Assembly: GCA_030651695.1 (NCBI GenBank)
Contig: JAUSCD010000022.1
Location: 1-64,000 of the forward strand
Length of the DNA: 64,000 nt
Source of the DNA: Pseudohongiella sp.
GTDB taxonomy: Bacteria > Pseudomonadota > Gammaproteobacteria > Pseudomonadales > Pseudohongiellaceae
Reading direction: 5' to 3'
Position numbers and translations under genes: made by a program. Shown here piece after piece: positions 52,855 to 62,332 of the stretch (position 1 is the first letter of the stretch; each line of letters opens with the position of its first letter). Below the pieces are notes generated by a model. That model ran no database searches, had not been told where the DNA came from, and saw nothing but the letters and a program-made list of their open reading frames with translations.

Positions 52855-54909
52855 GTGAAGATAAAAAGTAAACGTTTGGCAGGCGGCTTCGCCAGAAAGC
52901 CAGCGCTGACCGGCCTGGTTTCCATGGCTGCTGGTCTTGTGCTGGCTGCGCCGGTGCTGGTCTCCGCGCAGCAAGGTGAGAGCATCGAGTGGCTGACACT
53001 CGGATCCGATTACGCTCACACCCGCTATATCCCTGCATCGCAGATCACTCCCGCGAATTTTGAATCCCTTCAGACTGCTTGGACCTGGGACGGCGCAAGC
53101 TTCCAGGCAACCAGCGGTCGTTCAACGCCCAGTTACATTGACGGCGTTCTCTACACCGTTGCCGGCGACCGTCGTCACGTAGTGGCGATTGATCCGGAGA
53201 CCGGTGAGACCATCTGGTCCTACCGCGAACCGCACACCTTCCGTCATGAATACTCCATGCGTAAAGACTACGGCAAAGGCGTAGGTTATGCAGAAGTTGA
53301 CGGCAAAGGCGTGATTTACATCATCAGCCCGGGCTTTTTCCTGACAGCACTGGACGCCAAAACCGGCGCGCCGCTGGAAGGTTTTGGTCATCCCATTGGT
53401 GTTGAGGGTTTTCCCGAGACCGGTGTAGTCGATCTGCAAAAGATTCTGGCTGCGCAAAATGGATATGAATTCGACCCGTACTACGGTATTCCGTTGTCAT
53501 CCGGTTATATCACGTCTTCCTCGCCGCCCATTGTGGTTAACGGGATAGTGGTGGTAGGTAACTCTGCAGAGCAGGGTTATAACCAGACCCGTTATGAGAA
53601 CATTCCCGGCGACATCCTGGGCTTTGATGCCAAGACAGGTGAGCACGCGTGGACGTTCAATATCATTCCAAAAGCCGGCGAATTTGGCGCGGACACCTGG
53701 TTTGATCAGGATGGAAACCCGATTGAAGATCCGCACTCCTTCACCGGAGAAGTGTCCTCATGGGCTCCTATTGCAGCGGATCCTGAGCTCAATATGGTCT
53801 ACATCCCGACTAACCCGCCCACCATCGACTTCTATCGTGGTCACATGACGGGTGATGGCCTGTACGGCACCAGCCTGATCGCGCTGGACGTTGCTACCGG
53901 TGAGCGTAAGTGGCACTTCCAGATGGTTCGCAAGGACGTCTGGAACTATGACACGCCAACTGCACCTGTGCTGCTGGATGTGATGCACAATGGTCAGCAG
54001 GTTAAAGCCGTTGCCCAGGTTACCAAGCAGGCATTCACTTACGTATTCAACCGCGAAACCGGTGAGCCTTTGTGGCCAATCGAATACCGTGACGTACCTC
54101 AGTCAACCATGCCTGGTGAAGTTCTGGCCGCGCAGCAGCCATTCCCGACCAAGCCGGCTCCCTACGATATGCAGGGTCTGACACATGATGACCTGATTGA
54201 CTTCACTCCGGAGCTGCGTGCTCAGGCAATTGAAGGCATCAAAGACTTCAAAATCGGACCACTGTTCAATCCGCCTCTGCACACTGACAACAACGAAGGT
54301 TATGTTGCTGCTCTGTGGTGTCCGGGTGACGTCGGTGGTGTAAACATCGATGGTCCTGCTGCCGCTGATCCAACAACAGGCACACTGTTTGTGGTATCAC
54401 GTAAAGGCTGCACCAACCGGATTATGGCGCCGGCACAGGAGCGTGATGCGCAACTGGAATTGCCCACCGGTGAAACCTTTGCACAGTACGCAGCACTGCG
54501 TTCTGCGCTGGTGCGTGGCCCACAAGGCCTGCCGCTGTTCAAGCCGCCCTATAGCCGTCTGACTGCTATCGACCTGAACACCGGTGAGCACAAGTGGTGG
54601 ATCCCTATAGGCGAAACGCCTGACCGTATCAAGAACCACCCTGCGCTGGCTGGGATTGATGTGGGTAACACCGGCACCGGCAGCGTAGCTCCGATGACAG
54701 TTACTGCTACCATGCTGATGTACTCAAGCAATGCGAGCGACGGCACACCAACACTGTTTGCAGTGGATAAGGAAACCGGCAGGCAGCTCGGCAAGGTGGA
54801 AACACCTGGCGTCAGCCGCTACGGCATGATGAACTTCCAGCACAAGGGCAAGCAGTATGTTGTTCTGCAGACTGGTAGCACTCTGACAGCAATGGCGCTG
54901 CCAAACTGA
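52855..54909 (+). CDS. PQQ-dependent dehydrogenase, periplasmic
   Basis: A 684-residue protein with a Sec signal (basic start, then LTGLVSMAAGLVLAAPVLVSAQ) and an eight-bladed quinoprotein propeller. Typical repeats are AIDPETGETIWSYREP, GFDAKTGEHAWTFN and ALDVATGERKWHFQ. There is no CxxCH, so electrons must leave through another carrier. The protein most resembles membrane-type glucose/polyol dehydrogenase-like quinoproteins; the alcohol or sugar oxidised is unknown. No pqq synthesis genes are in the window. GTG 52855 is chosen for GAGGAG 7 nt upstream; ATG 52840 would precede that site. Confidence 0.9.
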   Translation: MKIKSKRLAGGFARKPALTGLVSMAAGLVLAAPVLVSAQQGESIEWLTLGSDYAHTRYIPASQITPANFESLQTAWTWDGASFQATSGRSTPSYIDGVLYTVAGDRRHVVAIDPETGETIWSYREPHTFRHEYSMRKDYGKGVGYAEVDGKGVIYIISPGFFLTALDAKTGAPLEGFGHPIGVEGFPETGVVDLQKILAAQNGYEFDPYYGIPLSSGYITSSSPPIVVNGIVVVGNSAEQGYNQTRYENIPGDILGFDAKTGEHAWTFNIIPKAGEFGADTWFDQDGNPIEDPHSFTGEVSSWAPIAADPELNMVYIPTNPPTIDFYRGHMTGDGLYGTSLIALDVATGERKWHFQMVRKDVWNYDTPTAPVLLDVMHNGQQVKAVAQVTKQAFTYVFNRETGEPLWPIEYRDVPQSTMPGEVLAAQQPFPTKPAPYDMQGLTHDDLIDFTPELRAQAIEGIKDFKIGPLFNPPLHTDNNEGYVAALWCPGDVGGVNIDGPAAADPTTGTLFVVSRKGCTNRIMAPAQERDAQLELPTGETFAQYAALRSALVRGPQGLPLFKPPYSRLTAIDLNTGEHKWWIPIGETPDRIKNHPALAGIDVGNTGTGSVAPMTVTATMLMYSSNASDGTPTLFAVDKETGRQLGKVETPGVSRYGMMNFQHKGKQYVVLQTGSTLTAMALPN

Positions 54910-54950
54910 TGCAGATGCTGAAGATGACCCTGTCATCCGATTGATTTGCC

Positions 54951-54988
54951 AAAAACCCGCTGTAGCGAGAGCTCAGCGGGTTTTTTGT
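54951..54988 (+). terminator. Rho-independent terminator after the PQQ dehydrogenase
   Basis: AAAAACCCGCTG pairs with CAGCGGGTTTTTT around an 11-nt loop, 42 nt after the stop. Confidence 0.9.
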
Positions 54989-55047
54989 TTATAGTGATTT
55001 ACTATTTTTCCTGAAACTTGGCGGTTAAAGCCACGCCAACGTGCCTC

Positions 55048-55087
55048 AAACCCCGATCTGTCTTAACAAGACGGATCGGGGTTTTTT
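55048..55087 (+). terminator. Second terminator-like hairpin, with no gene before it
   Basis: AACCCCGATCTGTCTT pairs with AAGACGGATCGGGGTT around AAC, with one mismatch, followed by TTTTTT. It is a strong terminator only 60 nt after the previous one and without an intervening ORF, so it may end a small RNA starting around 54990-55010, or back up the first. Confidence 0.75.
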
Positions 55088-55190
55088 ATTCTTATCCCTG
55101 AAATTCCTGAAATCAGGCCTTTTATCGTCAAATGATATGTTGTAGCATACTTGCGTTTTCAATAATGACTATGCTGTCAGGGATATGAAT

Positions 55191-57299
55191 ATGAATTTCA
55201 AAAAAGCTCCGCTGAGCCTCGCTGTTACCTTATTGGCGGGAGGTAGCTCCCTGTTGTTAAGTACTTCTGCATTCGCGCAGACGCCAAATTCCACGGGTTC
55301 CACCCCGCCTGTCACAGAGATCAGAGTGACAGCACTGGGCATCGATGAGAGCGCCGATCTGATCGTTGCGCCTTTTGATGTGCTTGAGCGAGATGAATTA
55401 CTGACCCGTGGCGGTACGCTGGGAGATCTGCTGAACGGTTTATCAGGTGTGCATGCTGACAGTTTTGGCGGCGGCGCCTCACGTCCGGTTATTCGCGGAC
55501 AAACCGCACCCAGAACCAAAATTCTGTCAGATGGCAATTCCATTCTGGATGCCTCTGATGTCTCCCCGGACCACGCGGTTACCGTTGACCCATTGCTGGC
55601 GCAACGTATCGAAGTATTGCGCGGCCCCGCAACATTACTGTACGGCGGCGGTGCCATTGGTGGCGTAGTGAACGTGCTGGATGACAAGATTCCAACTGCC
55701 ATGCCAGAAAAAGGTTATGAGGGTTTTATGGCACTGCGTGGTAATACGGTTGCTGATGAGCGCGCTGGCGCACTCAGCGTAACCGGACGCGCTACCGACA
55801 ATATTGCCCTGCATTTTGAAACATCACTGCGTGACACTGATGATTACAAAGCGCCGAATTGGGATGAGTCGCGTGTTGACGGCACATTCTCCGAAAACAA
55901 AAACTCCAGTTTTGGTGCTTCATGGATTGGTGACCGGGGTTATATCGGTCTGGCTTACTCCTACCGAGCTGACGAATACGGCATTCCCGGGCACAGCGAA
56001 GAATACCTGGAGTGTCATCCGCACGGTGTTAGCCTGCACTGCGGTAGTCACGACGATCACGATCATGATCACGACCATGATCACGAAGATCACGCAGTCC
56101 CGTTTGTTGATCTGACCAGCAAGCGTGTTGATTTGCGTGGTGAGTATCTGAATCCGTTTGCCGGAATCAACAAGGTCCGCTTCCGTGCCAGCACAACCGA
56201 CTACCAACACATTGAGTTCGAAGAGGATGAAGTGGGCGCGTTGTTTGGTAACCGCGGTTACGAAGCACGCGTAGAGTTCGATCACGCTGCCATCATGGGT
56301 TGGCAGGGTCTGTTCGGCATTCAGGTATCGGACAGCACGTTTAAAAACGGCGGCGAGCATGTATTCATGCCAACCGTGGATTCGAGCGCTGCCGGTGTAT
56401 TTGTTGTTGAGCATTACCAATTGAATGACAGCTGGCACTTTGAGGCTGGCGCTCGTTACGATCGTCAAAGCCATAAGCCGGTGAATGATGTAAGAAATCG
56501 CCCGAAATTCAGCGATTCCGCATTTTCATATTCCGGTGCAGCAATCTGGAATGTGAGCACGGATACGATACTGTCTGCTACATACGCCCGTGCTCAGCGA
56601 TTGCCGCACGCACAGGAGCTGTACGCCCGTGGTGTACACGTCGCAAGCAATACCTATGAATGTGGTCTGGTCAGACACCCTCTGACCTGTGGTGGTGCGG
56701 CCAACAATCAGGATATCCGCAAGGAAACTGCTGACAACTTCGAGCTGGGTCTGCGCAAGATTGATGGTGCTTTCACTTACAGCTTCAGTCTGTTCCACAA
56801 TAAAGTGGACGACTACATCTATGCACGCACACTGGATCAGTACGAAGACTTCCGGTTGATCAAGTACACCCAGCGTGATGCTGAGTTCACCGGGTACGAA
56901 GCCGAACTTGGCTATAGCTTTAACGATGTGCTGTCTGCATCGGTTTTCAGCGACTACGTTCGCGTTGGCCTGACGTCCGATGATCGTCTGCCACGTATTC
57001 CGCCACGTCGTGTTGGCGGTCGTATCAACACTGTACTTGCCGGTGGTTACAGTGCCGAGCTTGAATTCTATCGCGCATCCAAAGCAAGCCGTGTTGCGGA
57101 TTTCGAAACAGCACAGCCGTCTTACGACATGCTGAACCTGAGTGCAAACTACAGTTTTGGCAACGACAGCCGTTACCAGCTGTTCCTGCGCGGATCCAAT
57201 CTGCTGGATGAGGACGTCAGAAACCAGTCCTCTTTCCTGGCCGATGTGATACCGATGCCGGGTCGTAATCTGAGTGCCGGATTCAAGCTGGGGTTCTGA
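55191..57299 (+). CDS. TonB-dependent outer-membrane receptor with His/Asp-rich loop (ZnuD-like)
   Basis: A 702-residue receptor: signal peptide ending near STSAFAQ, plug domain (PVIRGQTAPRTKILSDGN, QRIEVLRGPATLLYGGGAIGG) and a 22-strand barrel ending in Phe (AGFKLGF). An extracellular loop near residues 285-300 carries alternating His and Asp (DDHDHDHDHDHEDH) flanked by Cys. This resembles ZnuD-type zinc receptors, so uptake of zinc or another transition metal is likely. ATG 55191 is favoured over 55185 by its spacing from CAGGGA. No confident Zur or Fur site was found directly upstream. Confidence 0.85.
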   Translation: MNFKKAPLSLAVTLLAGGSSLLLSTSAFAQTPNSTGSTPPVTEIRVTALGIDESADLIVAPFDVLERDELLTRGGTLGDLLNGLSGVHADSFGGGASRPVIRGQTAPRTKILSDGNSILDASDVSPDHAVTVDPLLAQRIEVLRGPATLLYGGGAIGGVVNVLDDKIPTAMPEKGYEGFMALRGNTVADERAGALSVTGRATDNIALHFETSLRDTDDYKAPNWDESRVDGTFSENKNSSFGASWIGDRGYIGLAYSYRADEYGIPGHSEEYLECHPHGVSLHCGSHDDHDHDHDHDHEDHAVPFVDLTSKRVDLRGEYLNPFAGINKVRFRASTTDYQHIEFEEDEVGALFGNRGYEARVEFDHAAIMGWQGLFGIQVSDSTFKNGGEHVFMPTVDSSAAGVFVVEHYQLNDSWHFEAGARYDRQSHKPVNDVRNRPKFSDSAFSYSGAAIWNVSTDTILSATYARAQRLPHAQELYARGVHVASNTYECGLVRHPLTCGGAANNQDIRKETADNFELGLRKIDGAFTYSFSLFHNKVDDYIYARTLDQYEDFRLIKYTQRDAEFTGYEAELGYSFNDVLSASVFSDYVRVGLTSDDRLPRIPPRRVGGRINTVLAGGYSAELEFYRASKASRVADFETAQPSYDMLNLSANYSFGNDSRYQLFLRGSNLLDEDVRNQSSFLADVIPMPGRNLSAGFKLGF

Positions 57300-57349
57300 T
57301 CTTCCCGGTTGCTCCACAAGGAATAGGTAATCTGTAGTTAGTGAATTTT

Positions 57350-57383
57350 AAAGGCCGGTCTCAATGTCCGGCCTTTTTTTTTC
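57350..57383 (+). terminator. Rho-independent terminator after the TonB receptor
   Basis: AAAGGCCGG pairs with CCGGCCTTT around TCTCAATGT, followed by a long T-run, about 50 nt after the stop. Confidence 0.9.
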
Positions 57384-57448
57384 TTACCCTGAGGACTGGT
57401 GTACGGCCCGACTATATAGTGGCGGAACCGATGAGGCGATCTCATTAT

Positions 57449-57463
57449 TGATAATGATTATCG
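57449..57463 (+). promoter_or_regulatory. Fur box upstream of the DUF2061 gene
   Basis: TGATAATGATTATCG matches the 7-1-7 Fur consensus TGATAATnATTATCA at 13 of the 14 defined positions. It lies 83 nt before the DUF2061 start, so this gene, and perhaps the CNNM gene after it, should be repressed by iron-loaded Fur. Confidence 0.75.
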
Positions 57464-57546
57464 TTAAGATACAAATTAAACAATATTGTTTCCCCGCCTG
57501 ACCGCCTATGCTGGCCACATCAGAATTTTGCAGGGAAATAAATATC

Positions 57547-57750
57547 ATGAAAAAAACCGCATCATTTGCAGTATTGCACATGGCAACAGCGTTCACCGTG
57601 GCGTGGGCGATGACCGGCAGTATTGCCGTGGGAGGCGCCGTGGCATTGGTTGAACCTGCTGTTAATACAGTGGTTTACTTCTTTCACGAAAAGGTCTGGC
57701 AGCGCCTGCAGAATCCGTTGGTTGAGCGGGACGTGCAACTGCAGCTGTAG
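57547..57750 (+). CDS. DUF2061 small membrane protein
   Basis: A 67-residue protein with two hydrophobic segments (FAVLHMATAFTVAWAMTG and AVGGAVALVEPAVNTVVYF) ending FHEKVWQRLQ, the pattern of DUF2061. Function is unknown. AGGGA at about 57531 supports ATG 57547 over an upstream ATG at 57508. A Fur box precedes it, and the CNNM gene follows after about 100 nt. Confidence 0.7.
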   Translation: MKKTASFAVLHMATAFTVAWAMTGSIAVGGAVALVEPAVNTVVYFFHEKVWQRLQNPLVERDVQLQL

Positions 57751-57848
57751 TTTGAACCATGTAACCTGCCGGAATAATTCGTTGAGCGTGCTATGGAACT
57801 ATAGTAGGATCGAATTCCGTTTTTTATCAGGAGATCCAAGTACCCTCC

Positions 57849-58910
57849 ATGGGCACATTAATTGTTATTGCAGTCTTGTCCATCAGCGTGTCTTTTATAT
57901 GTTCCCTTTTAGAAGCTTCTCTGCTTACCCTGACGCCAAGTCACATCGTCAAATACAAGTACAGCAAGCCTGAGCTCTATCAGAAGCTGCGAAAGTTAAA
58001 AGACCGGATTGACCAGCCACTCGCTGCGATCCTCACTCTTAATACTGTTGCTCACACCTTTGGAGCTGCCGGCGTAGGCGCGCAGGTGGTCATTGTGTTT
58101 GGTGACGGCTATCTTGGCGCCGCCTCAGCCGTCATGACCTTCCTGATTCTTATTCTCTCCGAGATTATCCCCAAAACCCTGGGTGCCCGTTATTGGCAGA
58201 CTATGGTTCCGTTACTGCCCGCTACGCTGAACGGCATGATATTTGTTCTCAAGCCCTTCATCATGATGTCCGACAAGATCACTGAGTGGATGGGAGTGGG
58301 TGCTGTTGACATTGACCTGCGATCCGAGATCAAAGCGATGACCAATCTGGGCCGAGACACCGATCAGCTGGATGAAGACGAACGTCGGGTTATCGCCAAC
58401 ATACTTGATCTGCATGAAGTCAAAATCAAAGACATCATGACGCCACGCACGGTGTGCGAATTTCTGAACAGCGAGTCGACTGTCGGTGCAGTGCTGGAAG
58501 CGCTCAGAGATACAGCATTTTCGCGTTACCCGGTGCTGGACGAGAATGAACACCCGCAAGGCATTGTCTTCCGGGCTGAATTGCTGGACGCTGATCCCGA
58601 TATGCTGGTCAGCGAACTGGTCAAACCGGTGAAAATTGTAACTGACGACGTCAGCGCCGAGTCCGTCATGACAACTTTCCTGGCGGAACATCAGCACATG
58701 GGTCTGGTGTACGATCAATACGGCACCTGGCTGGGCCTGGTGACCATGGAAGATGTACTGGAAACCATTCTTGGTCAGCCCATTATGGATGAGACTGATG
58801 ACATTCCGAACATGCGCCGGTTTGCGCGCAAACGTTGGGAGAACCATATGAAGCACCAGGGCACCACACGCGGGCAGCAGGCTGCGCCGGACTCGACAAT
58901 CGTCAGATAG
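57849..58910 (+). CDS. CNNM/CBS-domain transporter (HlyC/CorC family)
   Basis: A 353-residue protein. Residues about 1-160 form the CNNM (DUF21) membrane domain with LLEASLLTLTPSHI near the start and LSEIIPKTLG. Two CBS motifs follow: KDIMTPRTVCEFLNSESTVG and the segment ending GLVTMEDVLETILG. The C-terminal CorC domain is short or absent. Such proteins move Mg2+ or related divalent cations and sense nucleotides through CBS domains. It stands behind a Fur-controlled DUF2061 gene, next to metal-related genes. Confidence 0.85.
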   Translation: MGTLIVIAVLSISVSFICSLLEASLLTLTPSHIVKYKYSKPELYQKLRKLKDRIDQPLAAILTLNTVAHTFGAAGVGAQVVIVFGDGYLGAASAVMTFLILILSEIIPKTLGARYWQTMVPLLPATLNGMIFVLKPFIMMSDKITEWMGVGAVDIDLRSEIKAMTNLGRDTDQLDEDERRVIANILDLHEVKIKDIMTPRTVCEFLNSESTVGAVLEALRDTAFSRYPVLDENEHPQGIVFRAELLDADPDMLVSELVKPVKIVTDDVSAESVMTTFLAEHQHMGLVYDQYGTWLGLVTMEDVLETILGQPIMDETDDIPNMRRFARKRWENHMKHQGTTRGQQAAPDSTIVR

Positions 58911-58937
58911 TTGCTGTGTAGTGGTCGGTAAGATGGG

Positions 58938-58969
58938 AGCCCAGTGATGAATATCACCGGGCTTTTTTA
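58938..58969 (+). terminator. Rho-independent terminator after the CNNM gene
   Basis: AGCCCaGTGAT pairs with ATCACcGGGCT around GAAT, then TTTTTT. Confidence 0.85.
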
Positions 58970-58992
58970 TTTGAAATGCCGCGCGTCATAAT

Positions 58993-59007
58993 TGAGAATA
59001 GTTATCA
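58993..59007 (+). promoter_or_regulatory. Fur-like box upstream of the His-rich lipoprotein
   Basis: TGAGAATAGTTATCA matches TGATAATnATTATCA at 12 of the 14 defined positions, 72 nt before the lipoprotein start. Confidence 0.6.
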
Positions 59008-59079
59008 GTTGCGATGAGATGCATCCGTCGCTATAGTGCAGCTTTTCTGACCTCAGCAATCAAACGGAGAATTTTTGCA

Positions 59080-59901
59080 ATGACCCGATCCAGAGATCTT
59101 TGTACAGTAGCAGCGATCAGTCTGCTGTTGGGCGCCTGTAGTGCTGATCACAGTGCTGATCACAGCGTCGGCCACGGTGCAGAGCACGCCAGCGCCGGCG
59201 CCGCGTCCCATGACATGGCGACTCATGAGCCTGCGGAGTTGGATCAGGAACTGGTCGCCCGCATCATCGGCGACGATGTGGTTTATCTGACGCAGCTGGG
59301 CCTGATGCGCGGCCACCTGTTTGTAGGCGTAAGGCTGTATCAGGAAGGTGAGCACAGCGAAGCAGCCACTCATATGAAGCACCCGGAGAGCGAACTGTAT
59401 GCTGAGCTGCGTCCCGGGCTTGAGCAGCGTGGCGCACCCGACTTTGCGTCACAGCTTGAAGCATTGGCCGTGGCCGTAGAGACCCACCAGACGGTAGCAC
59501 AGGTTGACCGGCTGTACGCGGAGCTGTTGACGACCATCAAACAGGCTGAAGCTGCAACCGCAGATATTGGCGGAGCCCAGGTGGCTCAGGTCATCAAAGC
59601 CTTGCTGGACAACGTGGCGTACGAATATGACATTGCGGTAGGTGCCGACGGCATGCTGCTGAATGCTCATGAATACCAGGATTGTCTGGGTTTTGTTGAG
59701 GTAGCCAATGAGTATATTGATACCTTGCAGCAACGCAGCGACGAAGCGGCAAGCGTTCAGGGACTGCGTCAGCAAATGGCGTTCCTGCAGCAGGTGTTCC
59801 CGATCACAGTACCTTCTTCGCGACAGCCGTTGACTCAGCCAGCGTTGGTCAACGAAGTCATTGATCGCATTGGTGTGACGCTCGCAGGCTTTCCGCTATA
59901 A
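59080..59901 (+). CDS. His-rich lipoprotein of unknown function
   Basis: A 273-residue lipoprotein: signal LCTVAAISLLLGAC with lipid-anchor Cys20, then a His/Ala-rich stretch (SADHSADHSVGHGAEHASAG) that could bind metal ions. The rest is an all-helical, acidic domain. The domain contains YLTQLGLMRGHLFVG and His/Glu pairs such as EHSEAATHMKHPESE, further possible metal ligands. GGAGA about 10 nt upstream gives the ATG at 59080. A Fur-like box lies in the promoter region, so a role in periplasmic iron or other metal handling is likely, but no homologous family is recalled with certainty. Confidence 0.7.
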   Translation: MTRSRDLCTVAAISLLLGACSADHSADHSVGHGAEHASAGAASHDMATHEPAELDQELVARIIGDDVVYLTQLGLMRGHLFVGVRLYQEGEHSEAATHMKHPESELYAELRPGLEQRGAPDFASQLEALAVAVETHQTVAQVDRLYAELLTTIKQAEAATADIGGAQVAQVIKALLDNVAYEYDIAVGADGMLLNAHEYQDCLGFVEVANEYIDTLQQRSDEAASVQGLRQQMAFLQQVFPITVPSSRQPLTQPALVNEVIDRIGVTLAGFPL

Positions 59902-59934
59902 TCCGCGACTCTTCTTATTTGCGGCGTTCAGATC

Positions 59935-61233
59935 ATGCATTCCCATGCTTCACCAGCGACACTCACCCTGAAGCCAGTCAGCCATATTCAGGGTGAGGTC
60001 ACACTCCCCGGTTCCAAGAGCCTGTCCAATCGTATTCTGCTGCTGGCAGCGCTGGCCAGGGGTGAAACCCGCATCAGCAATCTGCTGGACAGCGATGATG
60101 TGCGCTATATGTTGCAGGCTTTGCAGGCACTGGGCGTGTCGTATGAGCTAAGTGTGGATAAAACCTATTGTGTTTTGCAGGGTAATGCCGGGCCGTTGAC
60201 TCATGAGGGTGCCCTGACACTGTTTCTGGGCAATGCCGGAACCGCCATGCGCCCGTTAACGGCAGCGCTGGCTGCCGGTAATGGTGAGTTCGAGCTGACT
60301 GGCGAACCGCGCATGTCCGAGCGACCAATTTCTGATCTGGTAGATTCCTTAACAGCATGCGGTGCAAACATTGAGTATCTCGGGCCGCAAGGTTTCCCGC
60401 CTTTGCGTATTCACGCCAACGGGCTCAATGGAGGTAAGGTCAGCATACGCGGCAATATCTCCAGTCAGTTCCTGACTGCCATGCTGATGGCAGCCCCATT
60501 GTGTCGGGAAGATCTTGAAATAACCGTCGAGGGCGAGCTGGTTTCCAAACCCTATATCCATATCACGCTGGATGTCATGAGGCGTTTTGGTGTGGAAGTG
60601 CAAAATGACAACTACCAGCGTTTTGTGGTTCGTGCCGGTCAGCAGTATGTTGCGCCCGGCGACATCATGGTGGAAGGTGACGCTTCTTCTGCGTCCTATT
60701 TTCTTGCTGCCGCGGCCATTGCCGGAGGTACTGTGCGTGTTCACGGCACTGGCACCGCCAGCGTGCAGGGAGACGCAAAATTTGCAGAAGTGCTCGAACA
60801 GATGGGTGCCAAAGTCACTTGGGGCGAGACGTGGATTGAGGTCAGCAAAGGCGAGTTGAACGGCGTTGATGTTGATCTCAACCATATTCCTGATGCTGCC
60901 ATGACCATTGCCACTACCGCGCTGTTTGCCAATGGCCCGACCGCAATCCGCAACATCTACAACTGGCGGGTGAAAGAGACGGACAGGCTTTCCGCGATGG
61001 CCACTGAGCTGCGTAAAGTCGGCGCGCAAGTGGAGGAGGGCGATGACTACATAGTCATTCATCCGCCCGCCAGTGTATTGCCGGCAGCGATTGATACCTA
61101 CAATGATCACCGCATGGCCATGTGTTTTTCACTCGCAGCATTTGGTGGCAGCGCAATTGTCATCAATGATCCGGGCTGCACCGCGAAAACGTTTCCGAAC
61201 TACTTTGATTTATTTTGTGGTATGACCAGATAA
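59935..61233 (+). CDS. aroA: 3-phosphoshikimate 1-carboxyvinyltransferase (EPSP synthase)
   Basis: A 432-residue shikimate-pathway enzyme joining shikimate-3-phosphate and PEP. It has [19 protein letters not shown], the class I (E. coli-type) motif [32 protein letters not shown] and the C-terminal [14 protein letters not shown]. Length is normal. It lies 33 nt after the lipoprotein gene and may be read through from it. No serC or cmk neighbour is present, unlike in E. coli. Confidence 0.96.
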   Translation: MHSHASPATLTLKPVSHIQGEVTLPGSKSLSNRILLLAALARGETRISNLLDSDDVRYMLQALQALGVSYELSVDKTYCVLQGNAGPLTHEGALTLFLGNAGTAMRPLTAALAAGNGEFELTGEPRMSERPISDLVDSLTACGANIEYLGPQGFPPLRIHANGLNGGKVSIRGNISSQFLTAMLMAAPLCREDLEITVEGELVSKPYIHITLDVMRRFGVEVQNDNYQRFVVRAGQQYVAPGDIMVEGDASSASYFLAAAAIAGGTVRVHGTGTASVQGDAKFAEVLEQMGAKVTWGETWIEVSKGELNGVDVDLNHIPDAAMTIATTALFANGPTAIRNIYNWRVKETDRLSAMATELRKVGAQVEEGDDYIVIHPPASVLPAAIDTYNDHRMAMCFSLAAFGGSAIVINDPGCTAKTFPNYFDLFCGMTR

Positions 61234-61279
61234 GCGCCAGATACAACTCACACGATCGACTGCCGGCCCCAGGATCGTT

Positions 61280-62332
61280 ATGGAAAGAATAAAAAAATTT
61301 TTATTACGTGTGCTGGGGATACTGCAACGGCATCCGGCCCTGATGGCGATTTTCGGATTTGTATCGGGTATTGCCAGTTATGTGCTGGTGGAAGGTCGCG
61401 AGACTTTTGCGCAGGTGCTCGCTATCCTGATGCTGGTAAGTTGGCTGCTGCTTGTTACAGAGCCCTGGATACGGGCGCTGTTCCTGAAATTGTTTGGCGT
61501 CAAAATGCCCAGAATGGTGATGCGTCTGGGCACACAAATGGTGCATCAGGAGAGTCTGTTTTTTGCCCTGCCGTTTTTTCTTGCGGCGACCACCTGGAAT
61601 CACTCCCAGGCTATCTTCACTGCAGCGCTTATCCTGTCGGCACTGGTCTCGGTTATTGATCCGATCTATCACGGGCATCTGGCCAGACATCGCGCGGTCT
61701 ATCTGATATTTCACGCGATGACTTTGTTTGCTGTATTGCTGGTTGTGTTACCGCTGCTGATGCTGATCAACACCGAGCAAAGTTTACAACTGGCGCTGAT
61801 CATAGCCATGGTATTCAGTCTTCCAAGCCTTTGGGGCGGCATGCCAACCGGGCAGTGGTGGCGGATGCCCGCGCGATTTGTTGTACTGCTCGTGCTCGGC
61901 GCTGGCTTGTGGCAGGCGCGCATTCTGATACCACCTGCAGCGCTGGAACTTAACGGGATAACATTATCGCATCAGGTGGACCGCCAACAGCGCAGTCCCG
62001 GTGACAGTCTGGAAACAGTCTCTGAGAGTGCTCTGCGCGAGACAGGTCTGTACGCATGGACGTCAGTGAAGGCGCCGCGCGGGCTGCGGGAGAATATCCA
62101 TCATGTCTGGATGCACAATGGCGCTGTGGTGGATCGCATTACACTTGATATTGAAGGCGGTGATTCAGGCTATCGTGCCTGGACGCACAAATTGAATTTT
62201 CCGGCTAATGTGCTGGGTAACTGGCAGGTCAGAGTGATTACTGATTCCGGCCAGCTGATCGGACTGGTTCGTTTTGAAGTAGTTGCCAGCCCTGCCGCTC
62301 TGATCAGCGCAATACCATCAGAGATATTGTAG
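61280..62332 (+). CDS. Membrane protein with DUF5924 and DUF2914 domains
   Basis: A 350-residue protein. Residues about 1-225 form about six membrane helices (for example ILMLVSWLLLVTEPWIRALF and LFFALPFFLAATTWNHS). A periplasmic C-terminal beta domain (about 240-345) contains HHVWMHNGAVVDRI and GNWQVRVITDSGQLIGLVRF, as in DUF2914 proteins. Function is unknown. Its 3' end overlaps the convergent universal-stress-protein gene by 29 nt. Confidence 0.7.
   Translation: MERIKKFLLRVLGILQRHPALMAIFGFVSGIASYVLVEGRETFAQVLAILMLVSWLLLVTEPWIRALFLKLFGVKMPRMVMRLGTQMVHQESLFFALPFFLAATTWNHSQAIFTAALILSALVSVIDPIYHGHLARHRAVYLIFHAMTLFAVLLVVLPLLMLINTEQSLQLALIIAMVFSLPSLWGGMPTGQWWRMPARFVVLLVLGAGLWQARILIPPAALELNGITLSHQVDRQQRSPGDSLETVSESALRETGLYAWTSVKAPRGLRENIHHVWMHNGAVVDRITLDIEGGDSGYRAWTHKLNFPANVLGNWQVRVITDSGQLIGLVRFEVVASPAALISAIPSEIL

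Noticed and set aside
55100-55184. Zur or Fur box directly upstream of the TonB receptor
   Set aside because: TATGTTGTAGCATA is only a partial dyad and does not fit the Zur or Fur consensus well enough to call.
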